Of a DNA stretch of 15,962 nucleotides, positions 6,556-13,281 are shown piece after piece; the first letter of the stretch is position 1; every line of letters starts with the position of its first letter. The notes beneath the pieces were generated by a model, which was not told the origin of the DNA, ran no database searches, and saw only the letters and a program-made list of their open reading frames with translations. Origin of the DNA: Methylococcaceae bacterium UBA6146 (GTDB taxonomy: Bacteria; Pseudomonadota; Gammaproteobacteria; Methylococcales; Methylomonadaceae); assembly GCA_002422395.1 (NCBI GenBank), contig DIUY01000023.1, positions 1 through 15,962 on the forward strand, in the 5' to 3' direction. The position numbers were made by a program, and so were the translations under genes.

Positions 6556-6622
6556 GCAATTTATAGTCCATTGTTGCCGATTAATTGGATGCCAAGCTTA
6601 AGTGGATAAGTGGCTTTATGGC

Positions 6623-6650
6623 CGCCAATAAAATTGCAGTATTATTGGCG
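6623..6650. promoter_or_regulatory. Inverted repeat CGCCAATAA / TTATTGGCG before the RRM-like gene
   Basis: A 9-bp perfect inverted repeat with a 10-nt spacer ends 19 bp ahead of the ATG at 6670 and just before its ribosome site. It could be an operator or, as RNA, a hairpin controlling translation of the next gene. There is no U-tract after it, so it is not a standard terminator. Confidence 0.4.
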
Positions 6651-6669
6651 TAGGTTAACGGGAGGGGTT

Positions 6670-7156
6670 ATGGTTATTGTCTTAAAAAGAATCACTAAAA
6701 AAAACAGGAAAACATGCAATAAAGGCATTCATTGCACCGACGTTTAAGGGAGGCCTACTGACAAGCAGGGGATTTATAGAAAACATTTCCATTTTGGCTT
6801 TAAAAGATAACGAAAGGGATGTGGTTGAATATTATGGCTTAGTTGCAATAATCCCTGGCACGGTTGCCAAAAGGGTTATCAAGAAGCTTGACGGCAAGCA
6901 ATTGAATGGCCAGAAAATTGGTGTCAGTGCGTATTTTGTCAGAAATAGCCGCAACGAACGGCGGGCTAGCTATCGGGTGGGCACGAGGTTTTTGGATAAG
7001 CGCAAAGCTGACCGCAGACGGCCTTTCCTTGAAAAAGTTTATCTTGAAATGGACGCTGGGGAGGGGGGGCTTGAACAAGACTTGGATAAGCCGCGCCAAA
7101 AACAAGTTATAGCGCCTTCAAATCAGCCCAAGCAAGGCATCGTGACAAGGCCATAA
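6670..7156 (+). CDS. RRM-like RNA-binding protein, frame broken at an A8 run
   Basis: A strong ribosome site (GGAGG at 6661-6665) precedes ATG 6670, which reads MVIVLKRITKK and then reaches eight A (6697-6704). In that frame translation soon stops (TAA near 6745). One base out, the frame goes on TGKHAIKAFIAPTFKGGLLT, SRGFIENISILALKDNERDV, VEYYGLVAIIPGTVAKRVIK, KLDGKQLNGQKIGVSAYFVR, to a stop at 7156. Joined, the protein is about 161 residues with the RRM order: strand VIVLKRI, helix, strand ENISILAL, strand VEYYGLVAI, helix TVAKRVIKKL, and LDGKQLNGQKIGV as the final loop and strand. A basic tail (NERRASYR, DKRKADRRR) would bind RNA. The reading either has an indel error, is a pseudogene, or is restored by slippage at the A-run. 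It lies between the ANTAR pair and the structured nirB leader. The downstream frame alone could start only at a TTG (6794) and would lack half the domain. Confidence 0.6.
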
Positions 7157-7365
7157 AACGTAAGCCCCTAAATAAAAGCCTAAAGTATTGGGCAGGTCAC
7201 TAAGCGTGAGGGCGAATTTTTGCACTAAAATAATTTTTTACGCACCAAATTAAGGCATAAGTGGCTGCACCCTAAACCCAAAGCGGTGTTGCCCCTACTG
7301 CCCCGATCCCTACAAGCCCTTATCCCCCGTTTATTCTTGCAAGAAAACCAGATAATCCATTGTTA
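7157..7365 (+). promoter_or_regulatory. Upstream region of the nirB promoter
   Basis: About 200 bp without a gene. It contains AT-rich DNA and separate TGCAC/GCACC-type half sites (TGCAC 7221-7225, GCACC 7242-7246, TGCACC 7266-7271, GGTGT 7285-7289), about 105-170 bp before the predicted transcription start. NtrC enhancers have the dyad TGCACC-N5-GGTGCA at such distances. No full dyad with the right spacing is present, so NtrC binding is only a possibility. Confidence 0.25.
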
Positions 7366-7380
7366 GGCACACAAGTTGCT
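7366..7380 (+). promoter_or_regulatory. Sigma-54 (-24/-12) promoter of the nirB operon
   Basis: GGCAC-ACAAG-TTGCT places GG at 7366-7367 and GC at 7378-7379 with exactly 10 bases between, as the sigma-54 consensus (TGGCAC-N5-TTGCW) requires; only the first T is A. Transcription would start near 7391, immediately before the first leader hairpin. Sigma-54 promoters need an activator such as NtrC, which suits a nitrogen-assimilation operon. Confidence 0.75.
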
Positions 7381-7390
7381 AAATAGTATT

Positions 7391-7497
7391 CAAACTCCGA
7401 CGCAGGAGTAACGCGCACCAGTTCAAAGTCGAACTGATCAGACAAAGGCGTCTATTGGACATAAGCATTGCTTATGGGCATAGACGCCTTTTTTTTT
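7391..7497 (+). ncRNA. ANTAR-target leader RNA (two hexaloop hairpins plus terminator)
   Basis: Hairpin P1 is ACTCC-GACGCA-GGAGT (7394-7409). Hairpin P2 is CAGTTC-AAAGTC-GAACTG (7419-7436). Each has a 5-6 bp perfect stem and a six-base loop, with a 9-nt linker between them. The ANTAR-target motif calls for A at loop position 1 and G at position 4: P2 matches both, while P1 has G at position 4 but G at position 1. A strong terminator follows at 7444-7497. The terminator does not overlap P2, so control would be by protein-dependent interference, as proposed for nasF-type leaders, or by a longer alternative fold. The likely binder is the ANTAR protein encoded at 5942-6514. Confidence 0.75.
7444..7497 (+). 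terminator. Intrinsic attenuator-terminator before nirB
   Basis: AAAGGCGTCTAT (7444-7455) pairs with ATAGACGCCTTT (7480-7491), and an inner stem CATAAGC/GCTTATG extends the hairpin. Nine T (7489-7497) follow, 29 bp ahead of the nirB ATG. This is a strong intrinsic terminator placed within the transcribed leader, so nirB expression must depend on readthrough. Confidence 0.9.
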
Positions 7498-7526
7498 GCC
7501 TGAAAATAAGGCCTGTAGAGGTGGGT

Positions 7527-10061
7527 ATGAAACAAACATTAGTGGTTATCGGCAATGGCATGGTTGGCCAGAATTTTCTGGCCGGGTTGGCCGCAAGTTC
7601 TGCAAAAGAAAATTATGACATAGTCACTTTTTGCGAAGAACCTAGGGCGGCTTACGACCGTGTGCATCTGTCCGAATTTTTTACCGGCAAAACCGCCGCT
7701 GATTTGTCGTTAGTCGAAGACGGTTTTTTTACCGCCAACGGCATCACGATCCATCTGGGCGATAGGGCGGCAACGATAGACCGGGAACTTAAAACCGTCA
7801 CTTCGGCGAAAGGTATAACGGTCAGCTATGACAAATTGGTGTTGGCGACCGGCTCTTATCCGTTTGTGCCGCCAGTGCCTGGGCATGACCGCCCGCAGTG
7901 CTTGGTTTACCGCACGATTGAAGATTTGGAGGCCATGCAGGCGGCGGCAAAAACCGGCAAAATCGGCACTGTCGTTGGTGGCGGGTTGCTGGGTTTGGAA
8001 GCGGCCAAGGCGTTGAGGGATTTGGGTCTGCAAACGCATATTGTCGAGTTTGCCCCCCGCCTGATGGCCGTGCAGGTTGATGAGGCCGGTGGCGTAATGT
8101 TGCGGCGCAAAATTGAGGCCTTGGGCGTGACCGTGCATACCGGTAAGAACACCAGCCTCATCACCGACGGGGAAACGTGCGTCAACAAGATGTGTTTTGC
8201 TGATGGTGAAGAGTTGGAAACCGATGTTGTGCTGTTTTCCGCCGGCATACGCCCGCGTGATGACATTGCCCGTGGGTGTGGGTTGGAAGTCGGCCAGCGC
8301 GGCGGCATCGTCATTGACAACCAGTGTAAAACGTCTGACCCCGCCATTTATGCGATAGGTGAATGTGCGTTGTGGAACGGCATGATTTACGGGTTGGTCG
8401 CGCCCGGTTATGCGATGGCGCGGACGGTGGTCGCCGATTTGAACGGTGAAGCCGCCAGCTTCAACGGTGCGGACATGAGCACCAAACTCAAGCTGATGGG
8501 CGTGGATGTGGCAAGCATCGGCGACGCCCATGCCAAAACCCAGGGCGCTATGGTGTACACCTACCAAAATGGCGCGAGTGAAGTTTATAAAAGGCTGGTG
8601 GTCAGTCAAGACAAAAAGCAGTTATTGGGCGCGGTGCTGGTCGGTGATGCGTCCGGTTACGGCACGTTATTGCAATATTGCCTGAACGGCATTGAATTGC
8701 CGGAAAACCCCGATGCGCTGATTTTGCCGCACCGCTCTGATGAATCCGTCGGTTTGGGTCCGGACGCGTTGCCGGCGGCAGCGCAAATCTGCTCTTGCTA
8801 CGATGTCAGTAAAGGCGTGGTTTGCGCGGCGGTTGAAGCGGGCTGCACCACGGTCAATGCGTTAAAAGCCGAAACCAAAGCGGGCACCGGCTGCGGCGGT
8901 TGTGTGCCGTTGCTGAAATCGGTGCTGAATTCGGAGCTTGCCAAACAGGGGTATGAGGTCAACACCGACTTGTGCGAGCATTTTCCGTACACCCGCCAAG
9001 ACTTGTACAACCTGATCCGCGTTGAAGAAATCAAGACTTTTGCCGAATTGCTGGAAAAACATGGCAAAGGCCGTGGTTGCGAGGTTTGCAAGCCGACGGT
9101 CGGTTCTATCTTGGCTTCCCACTGGAATGAATACATCCTGAAAACTGAACATTTGGGCTTGCAGGACACCAACGACACGTTCTTGGCGAATATGCAGAAG
9201 GACGGGACTTATTCGGTGGTGCCGCGTATCACCGGCGGCGAAATCCGCCCCGATATGTTGATTGCGCTGGGTCAAGTGGGCAAAAAGTACAATCTTTACA
9301 CTAAGATCACCGGTGGTCAGCGCGTGGATTTGTTCGGCGCACGGGTTGACCAACTTCCCGCTATCTGGAAAGAACTGATCGACGCCGGTTTTGAATCCGG
9401 CCATGCTTACGGCAAGTCCTTGCGCACGGTTAAATCCTGTGTCGGCAGCACTTGGTGCCGCTACGGTGTCGATGACAGTGTCGGGCTGGCGATAGCGCTG
9501 GAAAACCGCTACAAAGGTTTGCGCTCGCCGCATAAAATCAAATTTGCCGTGTCCGGCTGTACCCGTGAATGCGCCGAAGCCCAAGGCAAAGATGTCGGCG
9601 TGATTGCGACCGAAAACGGCTGGAATCTTTATGTCTGCGGCAACGGCGGCATGAAGCCGCGCCATGCGGATTTGTTCGCCACTGGATTGGATAAAGCCAC
9701 GCTGATTAAATATATCGACCGTTTCCTGAGTTTTTATGTGCGCACCGCAGACCGTTTGCAACGCACGTCGGTATGGATGGAAAACATGGAAGGCGGCTTG
9801 GATTATTTAAAATCTGTGGTTATTGACGACAAACTGGGGCTGTGCGGACAACTCGAGCAGCAAATGCAGTATGTGATTGATACGTATCAATGCGAGTGGA
9901 AAACCACGATTGAAGATGACAGCAAACTCAAACGTTTCCGGCATTTTATTAACAGCGACCAGCCGGATGACAACGTGGTGTTTGTTGAAGAGCGGGGGCA
10001 GATAAGGCCTGCGGTTGCCGGAGATGAACGCAAGCATTTTACCTTGGTTGAGGTGGCATGA
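7527..10061 (+). CDS. nirB: Assimilatory nitrite reductase [NAD(P)H], large subunit
   Basis: 844 residues; six-electron reduction of nitrite to ammonium in the cytoplasm with NAD(P)H. The N-terminus has the FAD motif IGNGMVG (8-14) and a second dinucleotide site GGGLLG (151-156). The BFD-like [2Fe-2S] domain carries Cys422-x-Cys424 and Cys456-x2-Cys459. The C-terminal sulfite/nitrite reductase domain holds the siroheme/[4Fe-4S] ligands Cys638-x5-Cys644 and Cys678-x3-Cys682 (GCTRECAEA). Full length and all ligands are intact. The ATG at 7527 is chosen because GAGGTG lies just upstream; the frame is open further back but that part is the terminator hairpin. It leads an operon with nirD, a PhzF-family gene and an oxidoreductase. 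Expression is predicted to need the sigma-54 promoter and leader antitermination described at 7366-7497. Confidence 0.97.
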   Translation: MKQTLVVIGNGMVGQNFLAGLAASSAKENYDIVTFCEEPRAAYDRVHLSEFFTGKTAADLSLVEDGFFTANGITIHLGDRAATIDRELKTVTSAKGITVSYDKLVLATGSYPFVPPVPGHDRPQCLVYRTIEDLEAMQAAAKTGKIGTVVGGGLLGLEAAKALRDLGLQTHIVEFAPRLMAVQVDEAGGVMLRRKIEALGVTVHTGKNTSLITDGETCVNKMCFADGEELETDVVLFSAGIRPRDDIARGCGLEVGQRGGIVIDNQCKTSDPAIYAIGECALWNGMIYGLVAPGYAMARTVVADLNGEAASFNGADMSTKLKLMGVDVASIGDAHAKTQGAMVYTYQNGASEVYKRLVVSQDKKQLLGAVLVGDASGYGTLLQYCLNGIELPENPDALILPHRSDESVGLGPDALPAAAQICSCYDVSKGVVCAAVEAGCTTVNALKAETKAGTGCGGCVPLLKSVLNSELAKQGYEVNTDLCEHFPYTRQDLYNLIRVEEIKTFAELLEKHGKGRGCEVCKPTVGSILASHWNEYILKTEHLGLQDTNDTFLANMQKDGTYSVVPRITGGEIRPDMLIALGQVGKKYNLYTKITGGQRVDLFGARVDQLPAIWKELIDAGFESGHAYGKSLRTVKSCVGSTWCRYGVDDSVGLAIALENRYKGLRSPHKIKFAVSGCTRECAEAQGKDVGVIATENGWNLYVCGNGGMKPRHADLFATGLDKATLIKYIDRFLSFYVRTADRLQRTSVWMENMEGGLDYLKSVVIDDKLGLCGQLEQQMQYVIDTYQCEWKTTIEDDSKLKRFRHFINSDQPDDNVVFVEERGQIRPAVAGDERKHFTLVEVA

Positions 10062-10396
10062 TGGCCTGGATAGACGTGTGTGGTAGTGATGATTTACAGC
10101 CGGATTCAGGGGTTTGCGCCCTAGTTGCAGGCCAACAGGTGGCGCTTTTCTATCTGCCTGAAGAGGGCACTGTTTATGCCATTCATAATTACGACCCGTT
10201 CGGCAATGCCAACGTTTTGTCGCGTGGCTTGATTGGCGACATTAACGGGCAACCCGTTGTCGCGTCGCCGTTATATAAACAACATTTTAATTTGGAAACG
10301 GGTGTTTGTCTGGAAGATGAAACGGTACAGATACCAGTTTATAAAGTGCAGATTGATGGTGCTAGGGTTAAGGTCAACAGTGAGGCAAGTTCATGA
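10058..10396 (+). CDS. nirD: Nitrite reductase small subunit
   Basis: 112 residues with the NirD/Rieske-like fold: WIDVCGSDDLQPDSGVCALV, then QVALFYLPEEGTVYAIHNYD, PFGNANVLSRGLIGDINGQP and VVASPLYKQHFNLETGVC. Like other NirD proteins it keeps the fold but lacks the CxH...CxxH Fe-S ligands of true Rieske proteins. It assists NirB. Its ATG overlaps the nirB stop by 4 bp (ATGA), so the two are translationally coupled. A second ATG follows at once, and either may start translation. Confidence 0.95.
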   Translation: MMAWIDVCGSDDLQPDSGVCALVAGQQVALFYLPEEGTVYAIHNYDPFGNANVLSRGLIGDINGQPVVASPLYKQHFNLETGVCLEDETVQIPVYKVQIDGARVKVNSEASS

Positions 10397-11310
10397 AATA
10401 TGATTATTACATTGCCGATGTGTTTACCCGGCAGATTTTTAGCGGTGCGCAAATAGCGGTTTTCCCCAATGCCGAGACCCTGAACAAACAGCAAATGCAG
10501 CTGGTTGCTAGGGAGCTGAACTTATCGGAAACCGTGTTTGTAAAAAAACGCGACAAGCTTACTGGGCGACGGGTCATGCGGGTGTTTTCGCCACAACGGG
10601 AGCTTGATTTTGCCGGGCATCCGATTATTGCGACGGCTTTTGTGTTAGCCAGCATCGGTGACATCGAACTCAACGCCGCCATCACCCCAGCGCTCTTTGA
10701 GCAAAACGCAGGCGCGATTGAGGTCAACATTTCCGCTGAAGACGGCAGGCCGACATTTGTCCAATTCACCCGTAAAGTCAGCTCAATTATCGACCGTTTT
10801 GCCCCGACCACAGAAGAGCTGGCCAGCTTTTTATCCATAGAAGCTGGCGTGATTGACACGAAAAAATATTCCCCCCGCCTGGTGTCGTGCGGCTTTCCGT
10901 ATTTGATCGTGCCGGTGTTCAACTACGAAACCGTTAGAAAAGCGCGGTTTAATTACGCCACCTGGAGCCAGTCCAGTGCACCGCAAACCGCCGCGCAGGA
11001 AATCCTGTTGTTTTCGCCGAAGACCTCTTTCGCGGATGCCAATTTCCATGCCCGCCTTTTGGGTTCGCGTATTGGCATACACGAAGATCCGCCGGTCGGC
11101 AGCGCAATGCCTGCCTTTGCCGCTTATTTGTGTTCGTTTGAATTCATGCAGAAAGGCACTTACCCGTTTTCGGTCGACCGTGGCGAAGAAAAACATCGCC
11201 GTAGCGTGCTGAACCTGGAGATGGATCATAAGGGCACGGACACGTTGACGCTAAGGGTCGGTGGTGAAGCGGTGCTGGTGGCTGAAGGTAAGATGACGGT
11301 CCCTGACTGA
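10393..11310 (+). CDS. PhzF-family isomerase/epimerase-like protein
   Basis: 305 residues. It starts MKYDYYIADVFTRQIFSGAQ, then has LNLSETVFV with the catalytic-type Glu46, the FAGHP motif in ELDFAGHPIIATAFV, and a late GSAMPAFAAYL loop. This is the PhzF fold (two pseudo-symmetric halves), which catalyses proton shifts or epimerisation in small metabolites. The substrate here is unknown; no other phenazine genes are present. Its ATG overlaps the nirD stop by 4 bp, so it is co-translated with nirBD, and the oxidoreductase begins 21 bp after its stop. That position hints at a housekeeping role in nitrate or nitrite metabolism, for example repair of damaged NAD(P)H or another by-product, but nothing in the sequence proves this. 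Confidence 0.9.
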   Translation: MKYDYYIADVFTRQIFSGAQIAVFPNAETLNKQQMQLVARELNLSETVFVKKRDKLTGRRVMRVFSPQRELDFAGHPIIATAFVLASIGDIELNAAITPALFEQNAGAIEVNISAEDGRPTFVQFTRKVSSIIDRFAPTTEELASFLSIEAGVIDTKKYSPRLVSCGFPYLIVPVFNYETVRKARFNYATWSQSSAPQTAAQEILLFSPKTSFADANFHARLLGSRIGIHEDPPVGSAMPAFAAYLCSFEFMQKGTYPFSVDRGEEKHRRSVLNLEMDHKGTDTLTLRVGGEAVLVAEGKMTVPD

Positions 11311-11331
11311 TTATCAAGGTTGGGCATTAAC

Positions 11332-12546
11332 GTGAAAAAACGACTGGTTGTTATTGGCAACGGTATGGCGGGCATACGCACCGTAGAGGAATTGCTGGGC
11401 GCCGCGCCGGATAAATACGAAATCACCGTGTTCGGCGCGGAGCCTTATGGCAATTACAACCGCATCATGTTGTCTGCGGTGTTGTGTGGCGAAAAAGCCG
11501 TTGAAGATATTGTCATCAACGACCGCCAATGGTACGCCGATAATGGCATAACCCTACATGCCGGCGATGCCAAAACCGTTGTGCGTATTGAGCGGGGGCG
11601 CAAGATAGTCTATGCGCAGGACGGCACCGCCGCCGCGTATGATCGCCTGTTGATTGCCACCGGTTCTAAGGCGGTGATACCTGACGTTGCAGGCAATGGG
11701 TTGGACGGTGTGGTTAGCTTTAGGGACATTATTGATGTAAATAAAATGTTGGCCTACAGCCGCAGCCATAACAAGGCCGTGGTGCTGGGCGGTGGCCTGC
11801 TGGGCTTGGAAGCCGCCAATGGCTTGGCTGTGCAGGGCATGGATGTGACTGTGGTGCATAACAACGAGGTGTTGCTGAACCGGCAAATGGATAAACCGGC
11901 GGCTAAGTTGTTGCAAATGGAATTGGAGCGGCGTGGCTTGAAATTTAAAATGGCCGCTAAACTTAAGCAACTGATAGGCGATAAAAACGGGCATGTCACC
12001 GCTGCGGGGTTTGCTGATGGCAGCGAGTTGGAATGCGATTTGTTTATCACGGCAATCGGTGTGCGCCCCAATATTGCCTTGGCGCAAGAATCCGGGCTTT
12101 ATTGCGAACGCGGCATAGTCGTCAATGACACGTTGCAAAGTTATGACCCTAGCATTTATGCAGTCGGCGAGTGTATCCAGCATCGGGGTGACACCTTTGG
12201 TTTGGTCGCGCCGCTGTTTGAACAGGCGAAAGTGTGCGCCAATCATTTGAGCGCACATGGCGCGGCGGGTTATGTCACGCTACCGGCTGCGACCAAGCTT
12301 AAGGTGACCGGCATCAATTTATTTTCGGTGGGTGATTTTTTGGGTGATGCGGATAGTGAAACCATTATTTTCACTGATGTTGCCTCAGGCATTTATAAAA
12401 AGCTGGTGATTAAGGCGGGGAAGTTAGTGGGGGCGGTGTTGTATGGCGATACGGCGGATGGGGCTTGGTATCAGGAATTACTGGAACAAGGCGCGGAGTT
12501 GGTGGCGATTCGGGAAGGGATGATTTTTGGGCAAAATCAGATATAA
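11332..12546 (+). CDS. FAD/NAD(P)H oxidoreductase, probable electron donor for nitrate reductase
   Basis: About 404 residues from GTG 11332 (a TTG at 11320 is in frame and also possible; the ribosome site AAGG at 11316 is loosely placed for either). The FAD motif is VIGNGMAGIRTVEELL at the start and a second site is VVLGGGLLGLEAANGL near 149. YAVGECIQHRGDTFGLVAPL is the usual FAD-contact segment. It is colinear with the N-terminal half of NirB but has no BFD or siroheme domain. Proteins of this type (NasB/NasC electron-transfer subunits of assimilatory nitrate reductases, or rubredoxin-reductase-like) pass electrons from NAD(P)H to NasA. Its place after nirBD and the nasA gene 2.7 kb downstream support that reading. 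Rubredoxin reductase is the alternative. Confidence 0.85.
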   Translation: MKKRLVVIGNGMAGIRTVEELLGAAPDKYEITVFGAEPYGNYNRIMLSAVLCGEKAVEDIVINDRQWYADNGITLHAGDAKTVVRIERGRKIVYAQDGTAAAYDRLLIATGSKAVIPDVAGNGLDGVVSFRDIIDVNKMLAYSRSHNKAVVLGGGLLGLEAANGLAVQGMDVTVVHNNEVLLNRQMDKPAAKLLQMELERRGLKFKMAAKLKQLIGDKNGHVTAAGFADGSELECDLFITAIGVRPNIALAQESGLYCERGIVVNDTLQSYDPSIYAVGECIQHRGDTFGLVAPLFEQAKVCANHLSAHGAAGYVTLPAATKLKVTGINLFSVGDFLGDADSETIIFTDVASGIYKKLVIKAGKLVGAVLYGDTADGAWYQELLEQGAELVAIREGMIFGQNQI

Positions 12547-12571
12547 TTATGCGCATTAACAACACGCATAA
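12542..12571 (+). promoter_or_regulatory. ccdAB promoter -10 and operator-like inverted repeat
   Basis: TATAAT (12542-12547) overlaps the oxidoreductase stop codon and a perfect inverted repeat follows: TTATGCG (12547-12553) and CGCATAA (12565-12571), 11 nt apart. The -35 is weak. CcdA-CcdB complexes repress their own promoter, so an operator over the -10 is expected. This would give the module transcription of its own. Confidence 0.55.
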
Positions 12572-12592
12572 CAAGCCAACAGGAAATACGCC

Positions 12593-12838
12593 ATGCAATC
12601 CTTATATAATTTATCCGCAACCAAAAAACCGACCAATGTCACCGTCAACAGCGATTTGTTAAAACAAGCCAAAGCATTCGACATCAATCTATCGGCCGCG
12701 CTAGAGCAAAAACTGGTCGAATTGGTCCGGCAAAAACAAGCCGCCGCGTGGCTTGCGGAAAACCAAGTGGCGATAACCGAATACAACCGTTACGTCGAGG
12801 AACATGGCGCCTTCGCCGATGATTTGCGGAGTTTCTGA
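12593..12838 (+). CDS. ccdA: CcdA-family antitoxin
   Basis: 81 residues: MQSLYNLSATKKPTNVTVNS begins with the ribbon-helix-helix DNA-binding part, LLKQAKAFDINLSAALEQKL follows, and the C-terminal half (AAAWLAENQVAITEYNRYVE, EHGAFADDLRSF) is the segment that wraps the toxin. Pattern and length match CcdA. Its stop overlaps the toxin start in TGATG. An AGGA ribosome site precedes the ATG. It neutralises CcdB and represses the pair. Confidence 0.93.
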   Translation: MQSLYNLSATKKPTNVTVNSDLLKQAKAFDINLSAALEQKLVELVRQKQAAAWLAENQVAITEYNRYVEEHGAFADDLRSF

Positions 12839-13152
12839 TGCCACAATTCGACTTGCACGAAAACCGTAATCAAAAAACCAAGGGCTTGATCCCTTACTTA
12901 TTGGATATTCAAAGCGATTTACTGGCTGATTTGGCAACGTCTGTGGTAATTCCGGTGTGCCTAGCCGGAACAGCGACTCGCGGCATGACACGGCTGACAT
13001 CTAAAGTGGAAATTGACGGGCAAAGCTATTTGCTGCTAACACCACAGCTTGCCAGCATACCGAGAAAGGAATTAGGCAAAACCGTTGGCAATCTTTCTAA
13101 CAATCGCAGTGAGATTGTTGGCGCGGTGGATTTTTTGTTGGCGGGGATTTGA
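12838..13152 (+). CDS. ccdB: CcdB-family toxin (DNA gyrase poison)
   Basis: 104 residues: MPQFDLHENRNQKTKGLIPY, LLDIQSDLLADLATSVVIPV, LTSKVEIDGQSYLLLTPQLA and the ending NRSEIVGAVDFLLAGI. Length and order match CcdB. The C-terminus of F-plasmid CcdB ends in Trp-Gly-Ile, where the Trp is key for gyrase poisoning; here the last residues are Leu-Ala-Gly-Ile, as in many chromosomal homologues, so potency may differ. It is coupled to ccdA by overlap and followed by a strong hairpin at 13157. The module sits between the nitrite and nitrate reductase genes. Confidence 0.93.
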   Translation: MPQFDLHENRNQKTKGLIPYLLDIQSDLLADLATSVVIPVCLAGTATRGMTRLTSKVEIDGQSYLLLTPQLASIPRKELGKTVGNLSNNRSEIVGAVDFLLAGI

Positions 13153-13156
13153 GAAT

Positions 13157-13190
13157 TGATTGGGCACAAACCTAGATTTGTGCCCAATCA
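13157..13190. terminator. 14-bp perfect hairpin between ccdB and mscL
   Basis: TGATTGGGCACAAA (13157-13170) pairs perfectly with TTTGTGCCCAATCA (13177-13190) around a CCTAGA loop, 5 bp after the ccdB stop and 92 bp past the mscL stop. There is no long U-tract on either side, but a 14-bp stem between convergent genes is the usual place for a two-way terminator. Confidence 0.65.
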
Positions 13191-13281
13191 GTAAGCCGCC
13201 TCTTTCCGTGCCGTTTCCCTGTAGTGCAGGTGGTTGCAAATAATAATCACCGGTAAAGGAGACCCAATAAGGCGGGAAATG

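Noticed and set aside
7266..7289. NtrC binding dyad from TGCACC and GGTGT
   Set aside because: The half sites are 13 bases apart, not 5, so they do not form the known NtrC dyad; kept only as possible half sites.
7455..7526. An earlier start (TTG 7455) for nirB
   Set aside because: The added 24 codons lie within the terminator hairpin and T-run and are unlike NirB; ATG 7527 has a ribosome site.
7710..8609. Long minus-strand open frame (299 codons) inside nirB
   Set aside because: It is the mirror of a high-confidence conserved gene, has no family-like motifs or ribosome site, and reflects codon bias of nirB.
8862..9761. Second long minus-strand open frame in nirB
   Set aside because: Same reason: it overlaps the ferredoxin/siroheme region of NirB and has no protein-like pattern.
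11554..12258. Minus-strand open frame inside the FAD oxidoreductase gene
   Set aside because: Antisense to a clear FAD/NAD(P)H oxidoreductase; rich in His/Gln from codon mirroring and with no motif.
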